Part shown: positions 9,802-18,497 of the stretch, piece by piece | Numbering within the stretch: position 1 is the stretch's first letter | Layout of the letters: each line of letters starts with the position of its first letter | Source of the DNA: Gammaproteobacteria bacterium | Lineage (GTDB): Bacteria > Pseudomonadota > Gammaproteobacteria > Eutrophobiales > Eutrophobiaceae | Direction of reading: 5' to 3' | Assembly: GCA_004297165.1 (NCBI GenBank) | Contig: SCUJ01000006.1 | Coordinates: forward strand, 744,001 to 808,000 | DNA length: 64,000 bases | Program-made: the position numbers and the translations under genes | The notes under the pieces: generated by a model | Seen by the model: only the letters and a program-made list of their open reading frames with translations | What the model was told of the DNA's origin: nothing | Database searches by the model: none

Positions 9802-12461
9802 GCATGTGGTATGACGACATTGGCGATCCTGACCTTTATAACCGGGATGATTTTCTGCGCATCCTTGGGGGTAATTTCAACCGCATTGAGGCATACCGCG
9901 ACCAAATCACTAACTGCAATCAATATCTGATCGAGCAATTCTACAAAGGACATCCAATCAAGCAATTGCTCTACAAACGCGCCTGGTTTGTCGATCAAAT
10001 GCTGACCGAGGCCTGGCGTGGATTCGTTAACGATGACAACCTCGCGCTGGTGGCGGTCGGCGGATATGGCCGTGGGGAATTACATCCCTACTCCGATATC
10101 GACATCATGATCCTCTGCAAGGTCAAGTTGAAACCGGCCAATCAGAAGCAGATTGAAGCCTACATCACCTTTCTCTGGGACGTGGGCTTCAATGTCGGTC
10201 ACAGCGTCAGAACCATCAAGGATTGCTATAAGGAGTCGCGGGCGGATGTCACCATTGCGACCAATCTGATGGAATCCAGGCTGGTTGTCGGCAATCGCGA
10301 CCTCTACAGTGAAATGATTGAGATAACCGGGCCGAAAAATGTCTGGTCTCCACGGAAGTTCTTTCAGGCCAAACTCGCCGAACAAATCGCCCGTCACCAG
10401 AAATACGACGACACCGATTACAAACTGGAACCGAATATCAAGGAAGGTCCCGGCGGTCTGCGGGATATCCAGACCATCGACTGGGTGGCGAAACGACACT
10501 TCGGCGCCAATCGCCTCAGTCAACTGGTGGATCATGGCTTCCTGACCCCAAGCGAATACGATGCACTGGCCGCCGGCCGCGCCTTTCTCTGGCAAGTTCG
10601 CTTCGCCCTGCACATCATGACCGGCCGCCGGGAGGATCGCCTGCTCTTCGATCATCAGCGCAACGTGGCCAAGATCTTCGGCTTTGAATCCGGCGATAAC
10701 AGCGCCGTCGAGCAATTCATGAAGAGCTACTATCGGACCGTGCGGGAACTCAACCGGCTCAATGAAATGTTGTTGCAGCATTTTCAGGAGGCAATCCTGT
10801 ATGCCCGGCACAAGGAGAAGATCGTCCCCATCAATAAACGCTTCCAGATCCGCAACGATTTTCTCGAAGTGCGCAATGACCGTACTTTCGTGTTGTATCC
10901 GATCGCCCTGCTCGAAATGTTTCTTATCATGCAGCAACATTCCCAAATCAAGGGTGTGCGCGCCCAGACGATCCGCATGGTCCGAGAAAACCTTCGTTTA
11001 ATCGACGACAAATTTCGCAACGACCTCAGCAACCAGTCCCTGTTCCTGGAGATCATGCGGCAACCGAAACGGGTCGGCCACGAATTGCGCCGCATGCACC
11101 GCTACGGCGTGCTGGGAGCCTACTTGCCAGTATTCTCCAGGATCGAAGGATTGATGCAGTTCGACCTGTTCCATATTTACACGGTCGATGAACATATCCT
11201 GTTTGTCATTCAGAACATGCGCCTATTCAACCAGGAAGAATACGTGGAGAAGTTTCCCCATTGCCGGAAGATCCTGCGTTCAATCCCCAAACAGGAAATT
11301 CTCTACCTGGCGGGCGTGTTTCACGACATCGCCAAGGGCCGGGACGAAGGCAATCACTCCGAACTGGGGGCGGAGGATGCCCTCGAATTCTGCCGCCGGC
11401 ACCGCATGCCGGAATTCGACTCCAGACTGGTTGCCTGGCTGGTGCGTAACCATTTGATAATGTCCCGCACGGCCCAACGCAAGGATATCAACGACCCGGA
11501 TGTGGTCAACGCCTTCGCCGCACAAATCCGGGATGTCATGCATTTACGCTATCTGTATCTGCTGACCGTGGCAGATATCAGCGGGACCAACCCGAAGATC
11601 TGGAACAACTGGAAGGCATCCCTCATCGCCGAATTGTTCATCAAGACCATCCGCGCCTTGCGGCGCGGTCTGGAGAATCCCATCGACAAAAACGAGCGCA
11701 TCCGGGAGGTCAAGAACAAGGCGCTCGAATTGATCGGCCATGCCCGTTATGAAGAGAAGGAACTGGAGGACTTTTGGTCATCCCTCGGCGAGGACTATTT
11801 CATTCGCTATTCGGCGGAGGAAATTGCGTGGCATACCCAGGCGATCATGCATGCGCGGGAAGACAAACTTCCCATCATATCCTTTCAGGAAGAAACCATT
11901 CTGGGCGGCACCGGGATATTCATCTATATGCATAATCATGACGGCATATTCTCCCGCGTCACCAGCGCCATGGGTCATCTGGGACTGAACATCGTCGACG
12001 CCAGGATCATCACCTCCGCCCATGGCTACACCCTAGACACCTACATCGTGCTCGAGGAATCCGGGGAAACTGTACATGGACGCGAACGCCTCAAGGAGAT
12101 CCGGGACAGGCTGAGGGATGCCCTGGGCGCCCTGGACAAACCGGTCAAACCCATCAACCGCATCAAATCGAGAAAGCTGCGCAACTTTCCAATCCCCACC
12201 CAGGTTAATTTCTCCCTGGATACTGCGAACAATCATACGATCATGGAGGTCATCTCCACGGATCGCCCGGGTTTTCTCTCCCGGATCGGCCTGGCCTTGG
12301 AGTCGCACGCAATCAGTCTGAAGACGGCCAAGGTAGCCACCTTCGGCGAACGCGTGGAAGATATTTTTTTCATCACCGATCGTAAAAACAACATGATTAC
12401 CGATGACGCCCGCATAACCGCACTGAAGGATTCGATCATAGAATTACTGGAACATTTCTGA
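9798..12461 (+). CDS. glnD: Bifunctional PII uridylyltransferase / uridylyl-removing enzyme
   Basis: GlnD senses glutamine and uridylylates or deuridylylates PII proteins, so controlling nitrogen assimilation. The 887-residue product has the full domain set. A nucleotidyltransferase domain has GGYGRGELHPYSDIDIM with catalytic D100 and D102. An HD phosphohydrolase domain has FHDIAKGRDEGNHSELGA near residue 506. Two C-terminal ACT domains begin near 704 (GIFIYMHNHDGIFSRV) and 813 (MEVISTDRPGFLSRIG). It starts inside the map stop codon and ends in a TGATG junction with mutH, so the genes are probably translated together. Confidence 0.97.
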   Translation: MSMWYDDIGDPDLYNRDDFLRILGGNFNRIEAYRDQITNCNQYLIEQFYKGHPIKQLLYKRAWFVDQMLTEAWRGFVNDDNLALVAVGGYGRGELHPYSDIDIMILCKVKLKPANQKQIEAYITFLWDVGFNVGHSVRTIKDCYKESRADVTIATNLMESRLVVGNRDLYSEMIEITGPKNVWSPRKFFQAKLAEQIARHQKYDDTDYKLEPNIKEGPGGLRDIQTIDWVAKRHFGANRLSQLVDHGFLTPSEYDALAAGRAFLWQVRFALHIMTGRREDRLLFDHQRNVAKIFGFESGDNSAVEQFMKSYYRTVRELNRLNEMLLQHFQEAILYARHKEKIVPINKRFQIRNDFLEVRNDRTFVLYPIALLEMFLIMQQHSQIKGVRAQTIRMVRENLRLIDDKFRNDLSNQSLFLEIMRQPKRVGHELRRMHRYGVLGAYLPVFSRIEGLMQFDLFHIYTVDEHILFVIQNMRLFNQEEYVEKFPHCRKILRSIPKQEILYLAGVFHDIAKGRDEGNHSELGAEDALEFCRRHRMPEFDSRLVAWLVRNHLIMSRTAQRKDINDPDVVNAFAAQIRDVMHLRYLYLLTVADISGTNPKIWNNWKASLIAELFIKTIRALRRGLENPIDKNERIREVKNKALELIGHARYEEKELEDFWSSLGEDYFIRYSAEEIAWHTQAIMHAREDKLPIISFQEETILGGTGIFIYMHNHDGIFSRVTSAMGHLGLNIVDARIITSAHGYTLDTYIVLEESGETVHGRERLKEIRDRLRDALGALDKPVKPINRIKSRKLRNFPIPTQVNFSLDTANNHTIMEVISTDRPGFLSRIGLALESHAISLKTAKVATFGERVEDIFFITDRKNNMITDDARITALKDSIIELLEHF

Positions 12462-13135
12462 TGCCGCGGATGCCTCCTCCAGGCACCGAGTTGGAACTGC
12501 TCGAACGCGCCAGACGGCTTGCGGGCAAAACCCTTCAGCAACTCGCCGGGAACATGGCGCTGCCGGTCCCGACGGGACAAAAATACGCCAAGGGCTGGAT
12601 CGGCGAGCTGATGGAGCGCTGTCTCGGCGCCTCCGCGGCGACTCTACCGGTTCCAGATTTCCGGGAAATCCAGGTCGAACTCAAGACTTTGCCCATCAAT
12701 CGCCTGGGCAAACCCCGCGAATCCACCTACGTATGCACCGTGCCCCTGAATCGCGAATCCTTCACGACCTGGGAGAATTCCGTGGTCAGGAAAAAGCTCG
12801 CCCGTGTGCTCTGGGTTCCGGTGGAGGCCGCACCAGACATTCCCCTGGCGCGCCGGCGGATAGGCAATGCCTTCATCTGGTCCCCGGATGCCGACGAAGA
12901 ACGGCTGCTGCGAACCGATTGGCAGGAATTGATGGAAATGATCTCCCTGGGTGAACTCGATTGTCTTAATGCATGTTTCGGCGAGGCGTTGCAGATCCGA
13001 CCGAAGGCGGCGCATGCAGGGGCACGCACGCCTGTAAGCAATGCGGCGGGCGAATCTGCATCAACCCTTCCCAGGGGATTCTATCTCCGCCCCGCCTTCA
13101 CCTATTGCGTGCTCCAGCGTTATGGCCGAATTTGA
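12461..13135 (+). CDS. mutH: DNA mismatch repair endonuclease MutH
   Basis: MutH nicks the unmethylated strand at hemimethylated GATC sites when activated by MutS-MutL. Catalytic residues are visible: E52 in ELMERCLG, then D66, E73 and K75 in the block DFREIQVELKTLP (the D...ExK nuclease motif). The C-terminal parts VLWVPVE, LARRRIGNAFIWSPDADEE and LPRGFYLRPAF also match the family. Length is 224 residues versus 229 in E. coli. It begins in the glnD stop codon and overlaps dusA by 14 nt. Its presence implies Dam methylation in this organism. Confidence 0.95.
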   Translation: MPRMPPPGTELELLERARRLAGKTLQQLAGNMALPVPTGQKYAKGWIGELMERCLGASAATLPVPDFREIQVELKTLPINRLGKPRESTYVCTVPLNRESFTTWENSVVRKKLARVLWVPVEAAPDIPLARRRIGNAFIWSPDADEERLLRTDWQELMEMISLGELDCLNACFGEALQIRPKAAHAGARTPVSNAAGESASTLPRGFYLRPAFTYCVLQRYGRI

Positions 13136-14123
13136 CGATTTGCCTGGAACCCCGGTCCCCACCCATCGACTTTGCGTCGCCCCGATGATGACCCACACGG
13201 ATCGTCATTTCCGTTATTTTCTGCGCTTAATCACCCGCCGGACTTTCTTGTATACAGAGATGATCTCCACCGGCGCGCTCCTGCATGGCAAACATGAGCA
13301 GATGTTGACCTTTCATCCTTCCGAACATCCTATCGGGATACAACTCGGCGGCAGCGATCCGGCGGAACTCGCCGCCTGCGCCGCCATGGCGGAGGCCGCC
13401 GGTTACGATGAAATAAACCTCAACATAGGCTGCCCCAGCGATCGGGTACAGGCCGGACGCATCGGGGTGTGTCTCATGCTGGCGCCGGACACGGTGGCGG
13501 AGTGTGTCGAACGCATCCGCCAGACGGTGCGGCTGCCCGTCACGGTGAAATGCCGGATTGGCGTCGATGACCGGGACGATTATTCCTTCCTTTATCGTTT
13601 CGTCTCCACAGTCAAAGGGGCTGGCTGCAATTGCTTCATCATCCATGCGCGCAAGGCCTGGTTGCAAGGCTTGAGTCCGCGCCAGAATCGGGAAGTCCCG
13701 CCCCTGGTTTATGCAGCTGTGTATCGGATCAAAGAGGATTTTCCCGACCTCGAGATCATCCTCAATGGCGGCGTGACGCACTTGGCGGATCTGGAGGGGC
13801 ATTACCGGCAGGTGGATGGGGTCATGTTCGGTCGTGCGGTCTGTAATAACCCATACATGCTGGCGGTTGCTGACCGTATGATATTTAACGACGCACACCC
13901 GGTCCCGAATCGCGTGGAGATATTCCGGCGCTATCTAGGCTATGTGGAACAGGGTCATGCCGAAGGGGCGCCGCTCAGCCGGATGCTCAGAAACATCACC
14001 GGACTGTTTCAGGGACAATCGGGGGCGCGGCGGTTCCGGCGTTTTCTGGGGGAGGTCATGCACCGGCCAGATATCGAAGTATCGCGTTTGCAAGACGTCC
14101 TTGCTTTGATCCCTGATCGGTAA
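13122..14123 (+). CDS. dusA: tRNA-dihydrouridine(20/20a) synthase
   Basis: DusA reduces uridines 20/20a in the tRNA D-loop using FMN and NADPH. The open frame extends further upstream inside mutH, but similarity begins at MAEFDDLPGTPVPTHRLCVA, so ATG 13122 is chosen (333 residues). Key sites include APMMTHTDRHFRYF at the FMN pocket, NLNIGCPSDRVQAG, the catalytic Cys at residue 117 (RIGVCLML), KCRIGVDDRDDY and IIHARKAWLQGLSPRQNR. The last two contain the K/H/R residues that hold FMN and uridine. The gene overlaps mutH by 14 nt, consistent with one operon. Confidence 0.95.
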   Translation: MAEFDDLPGTPVPTHRLCVAPMMTHTDRHFRYFLRLITRRTFLYTEMISTGALLHGKHEQMLTFHPSEHPIGIQLGGSDPAELAACAAMAEAAGYDEINLNIGCPSDRVQAGRIGVCLMLAPDTVAECVERIRQTVRLPVTVKCRIGVDDRDDYSFLYRFVSTVKGAGCNCFIIHARKAWLQGLSPRQNREVPPLVYAAVYRIKEDFPDLEIILNGGVTHLADLEGHYRQVDGVMFGRAVCNNPYMLAVADRMIFNDAHPVPNRVEIFRRYLGYVEQGHAEGAPLSRMLRNITGLFQGQSGARRFRRFLGEVMHRPDIEVSRLQDVLALIPDR

Positions 14124-14131
14124 TAAGGCTG

Positions 14132-14164
14132 CGCCCGGTTTATTCGGCAGCATCCCACCGGGCG
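14132..14164 (+). terminator. Inverted repeat after dusA, possible transcription end
   Basis: CGCCCGGT (14132-14139) and ACCGGGCG (14157-14164) form a perfect GC-rich 8-bp stem with a 17-nt loop, 9 nt after the dusA stop. There is no run of T residues after it, so it is at best a weak or factor-assisted terminator. A second small palindrome, GCACAT-TTT-ATGTGC (14216-14230), lies upstream of the next gene and could be an operator. Neither assignment is firm. Confidence 0.3.
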
Positions 14165-14299
14165 TGGATGTGTTAAGCCAGTCTCGCTGTCCCTGCCTGA
14201 TTCACTTGAAAGATAGCACATTTTATGTGCCCAACCTCTTGGATAAGTCGCGTACCTGTGTGATGATGAACGATAAATCAACCTCCAAGGATTCCCTCT

Positions 14300-14992
14300 A
14301 TGTTGTGCATGAAAAGAATATTATCCGGCATCGCCGTTTCCTTGCTTACGCTGCCTGCCGTAATGGCCAAGCAGCCGGAGACCGAACAGGAAAAATTCAG
14401 TTACACCATCGGCGTGGAGATTGCCCAGAATATCGCCGAGAGCCTGCAAAGCCAGAACATCAGTGTGGATGTGGAAGCCTTCACGGAGGCATTCAAGGAT
14501 ATCCTCGCCGGTCAAGGGCTCAAATTGAGCGTTGAAGAAATGCAGAAAATCGCCGAAAACTTTCAGCAACAGCAAGCGGCCAGACAGACGGCGGCCGGAG
14601 AGCAGAACCTGGCGGAAGGCCAGAAATTCCTCGATGAAAACCGTAAAAAGGACGGGGTCGTACAGACCGAGAGCGGCCTGCAGTACAAGGTCATCACAAA
14701 AGGCGTAGGGCAAAAACCAGCCCCGGGGGCGAACGTAAAGGTTCATTATCGGGGCACCTTGATCAATGGCAAGGAATTCGACAGCTCCTATGGCCGCGGC
14801 GAGCCCGTTTCCTTATCGTTACAAAGCGTTATTCCCGGCTGGCAGGAAGTGGTCCCGTTGATGACAGTAGGATCCAAATGGGAGATATATCTGCCGGCGA
14901 AACTCGGCTACGGCGACCGCAGCATGGGACCTGATATCGCGCCGAATTCAACACTGATATTCGAAATCGAACTTATCGACATCAATGGTTAG
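14300..14992 (+). CDS. Periplasmic FKBP-type peptidyl-prolyl isomerase (FkpA/Mip-like)
   Basis: A 230-residue protein with a signal peptide (MKRILSGIAVSLLTLPAVMA after a short lead). An N-terminal helical dimerisation domain follows (FSYTIGVEIAQNIAESL, then a Gln-rich helix at about 85-125), and then a complete C-terminal FKBP domain at about 125-230. FKBP landmarks are VHYRGTLINGKEFDSSY, VIPGWQEVVPLM and AKLGYGDRS. FkpA/Mip proteins are V-shaped dimeric chaperones that help fold outer-membrane and secreted proteins. ATG 14300 has AAGG nine bases upstream; ATG 14309 is an alternative. The end overlaps the next gene by 8 nt. Confidence 0.9.
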   Translation: MLCMKRILSGIAVSLLTLPAVMAKQPETEQEKFSYTIGVEIAQNIAESLQSQNISVDVEAFTEAFKDILAGQGLKLSVEEMQKIAENFQQQQAARQTAAGEQNLAEGQKFLDENRKKDGVVQTESGLQYKVITKGVGQKPAPGANVKVHYRGTLINGKEFDSSYGRGEPVSLSLQSVIPGWQEVVPLMTVGSKWEIYLPAKLGYGDRSMGPDIAPNSTLIFEIELIDING

Positions 14993-15434
14993 GCCGGGAA
15001 CGATAAAAAAATATCTTTTACTTTCTCTGGGCCTCCTGCTCACATCCCAGTGTCAGGCAGCGGACAATGCTGTGGATGGACTTTATTCCCAGGCCCTCGA
15101 ATTCTATGAGAGCGGACGCTACGAAAGCGCCCTGCCCCTGATGGAAGAAGCCGTGCGCCTTGATCCCTCGGAATCCGAGTATCACCACCTGCTCGGGAAA
15201 TGCTATGGCCGCATCGCCGAACGGGCCAACTGGGTCAAGGCCATCAAATACGCCGCGAAGACCCGGGAATCCTTCGAAAAGGCGGTTGAACTGGATGCCA
15301 ACAACCCCAATGCCCTCCGGGACCTCATGGAGTATTATCTGCAAGCCCCCAGATTTCTTGGGGGCAACGCCACCAAGGCCGAAACCATCCGGCAACGCCT
15401 GAATGTTCTGTCTGGCAATGCCAGTCCCGGTTAG
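14985..15434 (+). CDS. Exported small TPR-repeat protein
   Basis: A 149-residue protein with a signal peptide (IKKYLLLSLGLLLTSQCQAA). It has about two and a half TPR-like helical hairpins: YSQALEFYESGRYESALPLM, then LGKCYGRIAERANWVKAIKYA, and SFEKAVELDANNPNALRDLM. The segment PRFLGGNATKA after the repeats is a recurring motif of a family of small bacterial TPR proteins. TPRs mediate protein contacts; the partner is unknown. Its overlap with the FKBP gene upstream and its position before prc suggest a role in envelope protein folding or turnover, which is inference from context only. Confidence 0.8.
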   Translation: MVRPGTIKKYLLLSLGLLLTSQCQAADNAVDGLYSQALEFYESGRYESALPLMEEAVRLDPSESEYHHLLGKCYGRIAERANWVKAIKYAAKTRESFEKAVELDANNPNALRDLMEYYLQAPRFLGGNATKAETIRQRLNVLSGNASPG

Positions 15435-15516
15435 GTATATCGGGATATTCCACAAACAGCATCTGTCATAAAATTCAGCCATGAATCAATCAAACAAGCG
15501 CGAAATTCGAACTATC

Positions 15517-17628
15517 ATGAAGAAAACACCTGTTTTAGCATTTCTGGCCTTGCTCCTGGCGGCAACAGTTTGTTGCGCCAAGGTCCCTCTGGTGGATGAC
15601 GCTGACCTGGTCCCGGCAGCCCGTCACCTCAAAGCCACCAACATCATCATTCAGTTTATAAATACCTACGCCTACAAAAAGGCGTCCCTCGATGACCAAC
15701 TTTCGGCCGCCATCCTGGATAAATACCTTGAAAGCCTGGATCCCAACCGCAGTTATTTCACCCAGGTCGACATCGATGAATTCGCTCGCTACCGCTTCAA
15801 TCTGGATGATGCACTGAAAGAACCCGATCTCGCCGCTGCGTTCGAGATTTTTCGCCGCTACCGCCAGCGGGTTTCCGAACGCTCCGACTTTGCCATCGCG
15901 ACCCTGGCCACGGAATTCGATTTCAACACTCCTGAAGATTACGAATACGACCGTCGTGAAGCCCCATGGGCTGCGGATCAACAGGCGCTCGACTTCATCT
16001 GGCGCCAACGGGTAAAAAACGACATACTCAATCTGCGGATCGCGGACAAGGACGCGGCCGAGATTACCGATACGCTGTCCAAACGCTACGCCAGGTTCAG
16101 GACCACCACACACCAGCTTGATGCCAATGATGTCTATCAAACCTTCATCAATGCCTACACCACAGCGATAGAACCGCACACCAGCTATTTTTCGCCGCGC
16201 ACATCGGAGAATTTCGATATCAACATGAGCCTGAGCCTGGAAGGGATCGGCGCCGAACTCAGACCCGACAACGACTACACCACAGTCGAACGGATCATAA
16301 CGGGCGGCCCCGCGGATCTCAGCGGGGCGCTGAAGGCCGAAGACCGGATCATCGGCGTTGGACAGAATGCGGAAGGCGAGATGGTGGACGTCATCGGCTG
16401 GCGGCTGGATGATGTCGTGGATCTTATCCGCGGCCCGAAGGGCACCGTTGTCCGGCTGGACGTGCTGCCTGAGGGAGTCGGTCCGGAAGGACCAACCAAA
16501 GTGATTGCCATCACCCGCGATCGCATCAAACTGGAGGACCAGGCGGCAAAATCCTCCGTCATCGAAACCGCCGGGGGGCGAATCGGCGTGATTGATGTTC
16601 CCACCTTTTACAGTGATTTTGCCGCCCAGTCCCGCGGCGAGAAGGAATTCAAAAGCACCACGCGGGACGTGCGCAACCTGCTCGGAGATCTGCAAACGCA
16701 GAAGGTCGAGGGGATCATTATCGACATCCGCGGAAACGGCGGCGGATCGCTCCTCGAGGCACTGGAACTTACCGGATTATTCATCGAATCTGGCCCGGTC
16801 GTACAAACCAAGGACTCCTACGGACGGATTGATGTCAATGAAGACCCCGATCCCGAGATTAGCTACAGCGGACCGCTGGCGGTGCTGGTCGATCGCAACA
16901 GCGCCTCCGCCTCCGAGATCTTTGCCGGGGCAATCCAGGACTACCGGCGCGGTCTCATCATCGGGGAACCCACTTACGGCAAAGGCACCGTGCAAAACAT
17001 CGTCGATCTCAACCGCTTCGTCCGCAATAACTCGGAAGACCACGGAAAACTCAAGACCACCATCGCGCAGTTCTTCCGCGTCAGCGGCGGAAGCAATCAA
17101 CTCAAAGGCGTCATTCCCGACATCATCTTCCCCACGGCGCAGTTCACCGATGAATATGGAGAACGCTCCATCGACAACGCCCTGCCGTGGGATCAGGTCG
17201 AACCGGCAAGATTTCGGGCGGTAAATGCCCCGGTGGACAGCTATGCAGGATTGCAGCAAAGACACGAGCAGCGCATAAAGGACGACAAACTGTTCAGACT
17301 GACCATGGAACAGATCGCCCTCTCCTATGAAAACAGCCAGCGCAAATCCGTCTCGTTGCTGGAGAGCGACCGTAAGGCGGAGCGCGAAGGTCTGGAAACG
17401 GCGAATCGAGTGATTAAGAACGAAATTCGGATGAACCACGGACTCGAACCGCTGCCAGAGGATGCGGAACTGGATGATGAAGCCCTCGCCGAAACCGATA
17501 CCGACGCTGCGGCCGATGACACTGACGAAACCGATGATTTCGACGATCCTGATGTCTTTCTCAAAGAAGCAGCGAACATTCTGACTGACCTGATACTTCC
17601 CACGCGTACGACAGCGGCAGCGCAGTGA
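15517..17628 (+). CDS. prc: Tail-specific protease Prc (S41 family)
   Basis: Prc (Tsp) is a periplasmic protease that recognises exposed nonpolar C termini and, in E. coli, trims peptidoglycan hydrolases. ATG 15517 gives a clean signal peptide (MKKTPVLAFLALLLAATVCC); an upstream in-frame ATG at 15481 would add a polar lead of 12 residues. A helical N-terminal domain (SYFTQVDIDEF) precedes the PDZ domain (GIGAELRPDNDYTTVERI). The S41 catalytic core follows, with Ser464 in DRNSASASEIFAG and Lys489 in EPTYGKGTVQ, the same 25-residue spacing as the E. coli Ser/Lys pair. The C terminus has a very acidic stretch (DDTDETDDFDDPD). Confidence 0.95.
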   Translation: MKKTPVLAFLALLLAATVCCAKVPLVDDADLVPAARHLKATNIIIQFINTYAYKKASLDDQLSAAILDKYLESLDPNRSYFTQVDIDEFARYRFNLDDALKEPDLAAAFEIFRRYRQRVSERSDFAIATLATEFDFNTPEDYEYDRREAPWAADQQALDFIWRQRVKNDILNLRIADKDAAEITDTLSKRYARFRTTTHQLDANDVYQTFINAYTTAIEPHTSYFSPRTSENFDINMSLSLEGIGAELRPDNDYTTVERIITGGPADLSGALKAEDRIIGVGQNAEGEMVDVIGWRLDDVVDLIRGPKGTVVRLDVLPEGVGPEGPTKVIAITRDRIKLEDQAAKSSVIETAGGRIGVIDVPTFYSDFAAQSRGEKEFKSTTRDVRNLLGDLQTQKVEGIIIDIRGNGGGSLLEALELTGLFIESGPVVQTKDSYGRIDVNEDPDPEISYSGPLAVLVDRNSASASEIFAGAIQDYRRGLIIGEPTYGKGTVQNIVDLNRFVRNNSEDHGKLKTTIAQFFRVSGGSNQLKGVIPDIIFPTAQFTDEYGERSIDNALPWDQVEPARFRAVNAPVDSYAGLQQRHEQRIKDDKLFRLTMEQIALSYENSQRKSVSLLESDRKAEREGLETANRVIKNEIRMNHGLEPLPEDAELDDEALAETDTDAAADDTDETDDFDDPDVFLKEAANILTDLILPTRTTAAAQ

Positions 17629-17729
17629 TTACTTCGGCAGTCATCCTCAATCGTTTACTCATCGCGAATTAGACCCTCCTGACGCCAAGAACTACTCGTC
17701 ACGTTCTATATCCCCGAGTACGTGTACCC

Positions 17730-18488
17730 ATGTTTAACAATATCGTCATCACGGGGGCAAGCAGCGGGCTTGGCGCAGCGCTCGCGAGGAGTTTTGCCGC
17801 ACCCGGCGTTGTTCTTGGTCTGCTGGGGAGAAATTCCGAACGTCTGACTGAAGTATCCGGCTTCTGTAAACAGATGGGAGCGGCCACTAAAACTGCGTTC
17901 CTCGACATTAGACACAGAGAACAACTGAATGACTGGCTTGTGTCTTTCGACGATAAGTATCCGATAGATCTGGTCATTGCGAACGCTGGCATCATCGCCG
18001 CAGTTCCGAAGAATCAACCGGATCAGCCCATGTCGTCGGTACTCGATCAATTCGAAATTAACTTTACCGGAGTCATCGCTACAGTTAATCCCGCGCTCCT
18101 GAGAATGCGGGGGCGCAAGATGGGGACGGTGGCGATCATAAGTTCCATGGCGGCTTTTCGAGGAATCCCCCTGTTCCCTGCATACAGCGCCAGCAAGGCC
18201 GCGTTGAAAAGTTATTATGAGGCGCTCCGTCCGACGTGCGCTGCTGATAATATCGATATCTGCATCGTCTGCCCGAGTTACATCGACACGCCGATGAACA
18301 ACAAGAATAACAGCTCATCGCTGCTGCGGATGGATGCCGACAAGGCTGCGCGCATCATTAAATCCGGCGTAGAGAAAAAGAAACCTCTGCTCGCATTCCC
18401 TTACACCCATCTGCTGGGCATCCGTCTCCTGTCATTGCTACCTGTTAAACTCGGAGACTGGATTCTATACAAGACCATGGGGTCATAG
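17730..18488 (+). CDS. Short-chain dehydrogenase/reductase, candidate amino-ketone reductase
   Basis: A classical SDR of 252 residues. The cofactor motif TGASSGLG is at 8-15, NAG at 85-87, catalytic Ser139, and the YSASK motif gives Tyr152 and Lys156. The last ~40 residues are hydrophobic (PYTHLLGIRLLSLLPVKLGD), suggesting peripheral membrane association. This is also seen in 3-ketosphinganine reductase-type SDRs. Its stop lies 9 nt from that of the convergent FAD gene, so it is not co-transcribed with the PKS operon. Reduction of the 2-amino-3-ketone formed by the neighbouring oxoamine synthase is the role suggested by context. The SDR fold is certain; the substrate is inference. Confidence 0.85.
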   Translation: MFNNIVITGASSGLGAALARSFAAPGVVLGLLGRNSERLTEVSGFCKQMGAATKTAFLDIRHREQLNDWLVSFDDKYPIDLVIANAGIIAAVPKNQPDQPMSSVLDQFEINFTGVIATVNPALLRMRGRKMGTVAIISSMAAFRGIPLFPAYSASKAALKSYYEALRPTCAADNIDICIVCPSYIDTPMNNKNNSSSLLRMDADKAARIIKSGVEKKKPLLAFPYTHLLGIRLLSLLPVKLGDWILYKTMGS

Positions 18489-18497
18489 CGACGCGCT

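Noticed and set aside
13041-13121. Upstream extension of dusA into mutH
   Set aside because: The extra 27 residues have no match to DusA and lie within the conserved end of MutH; the internal ATG fits the family start.
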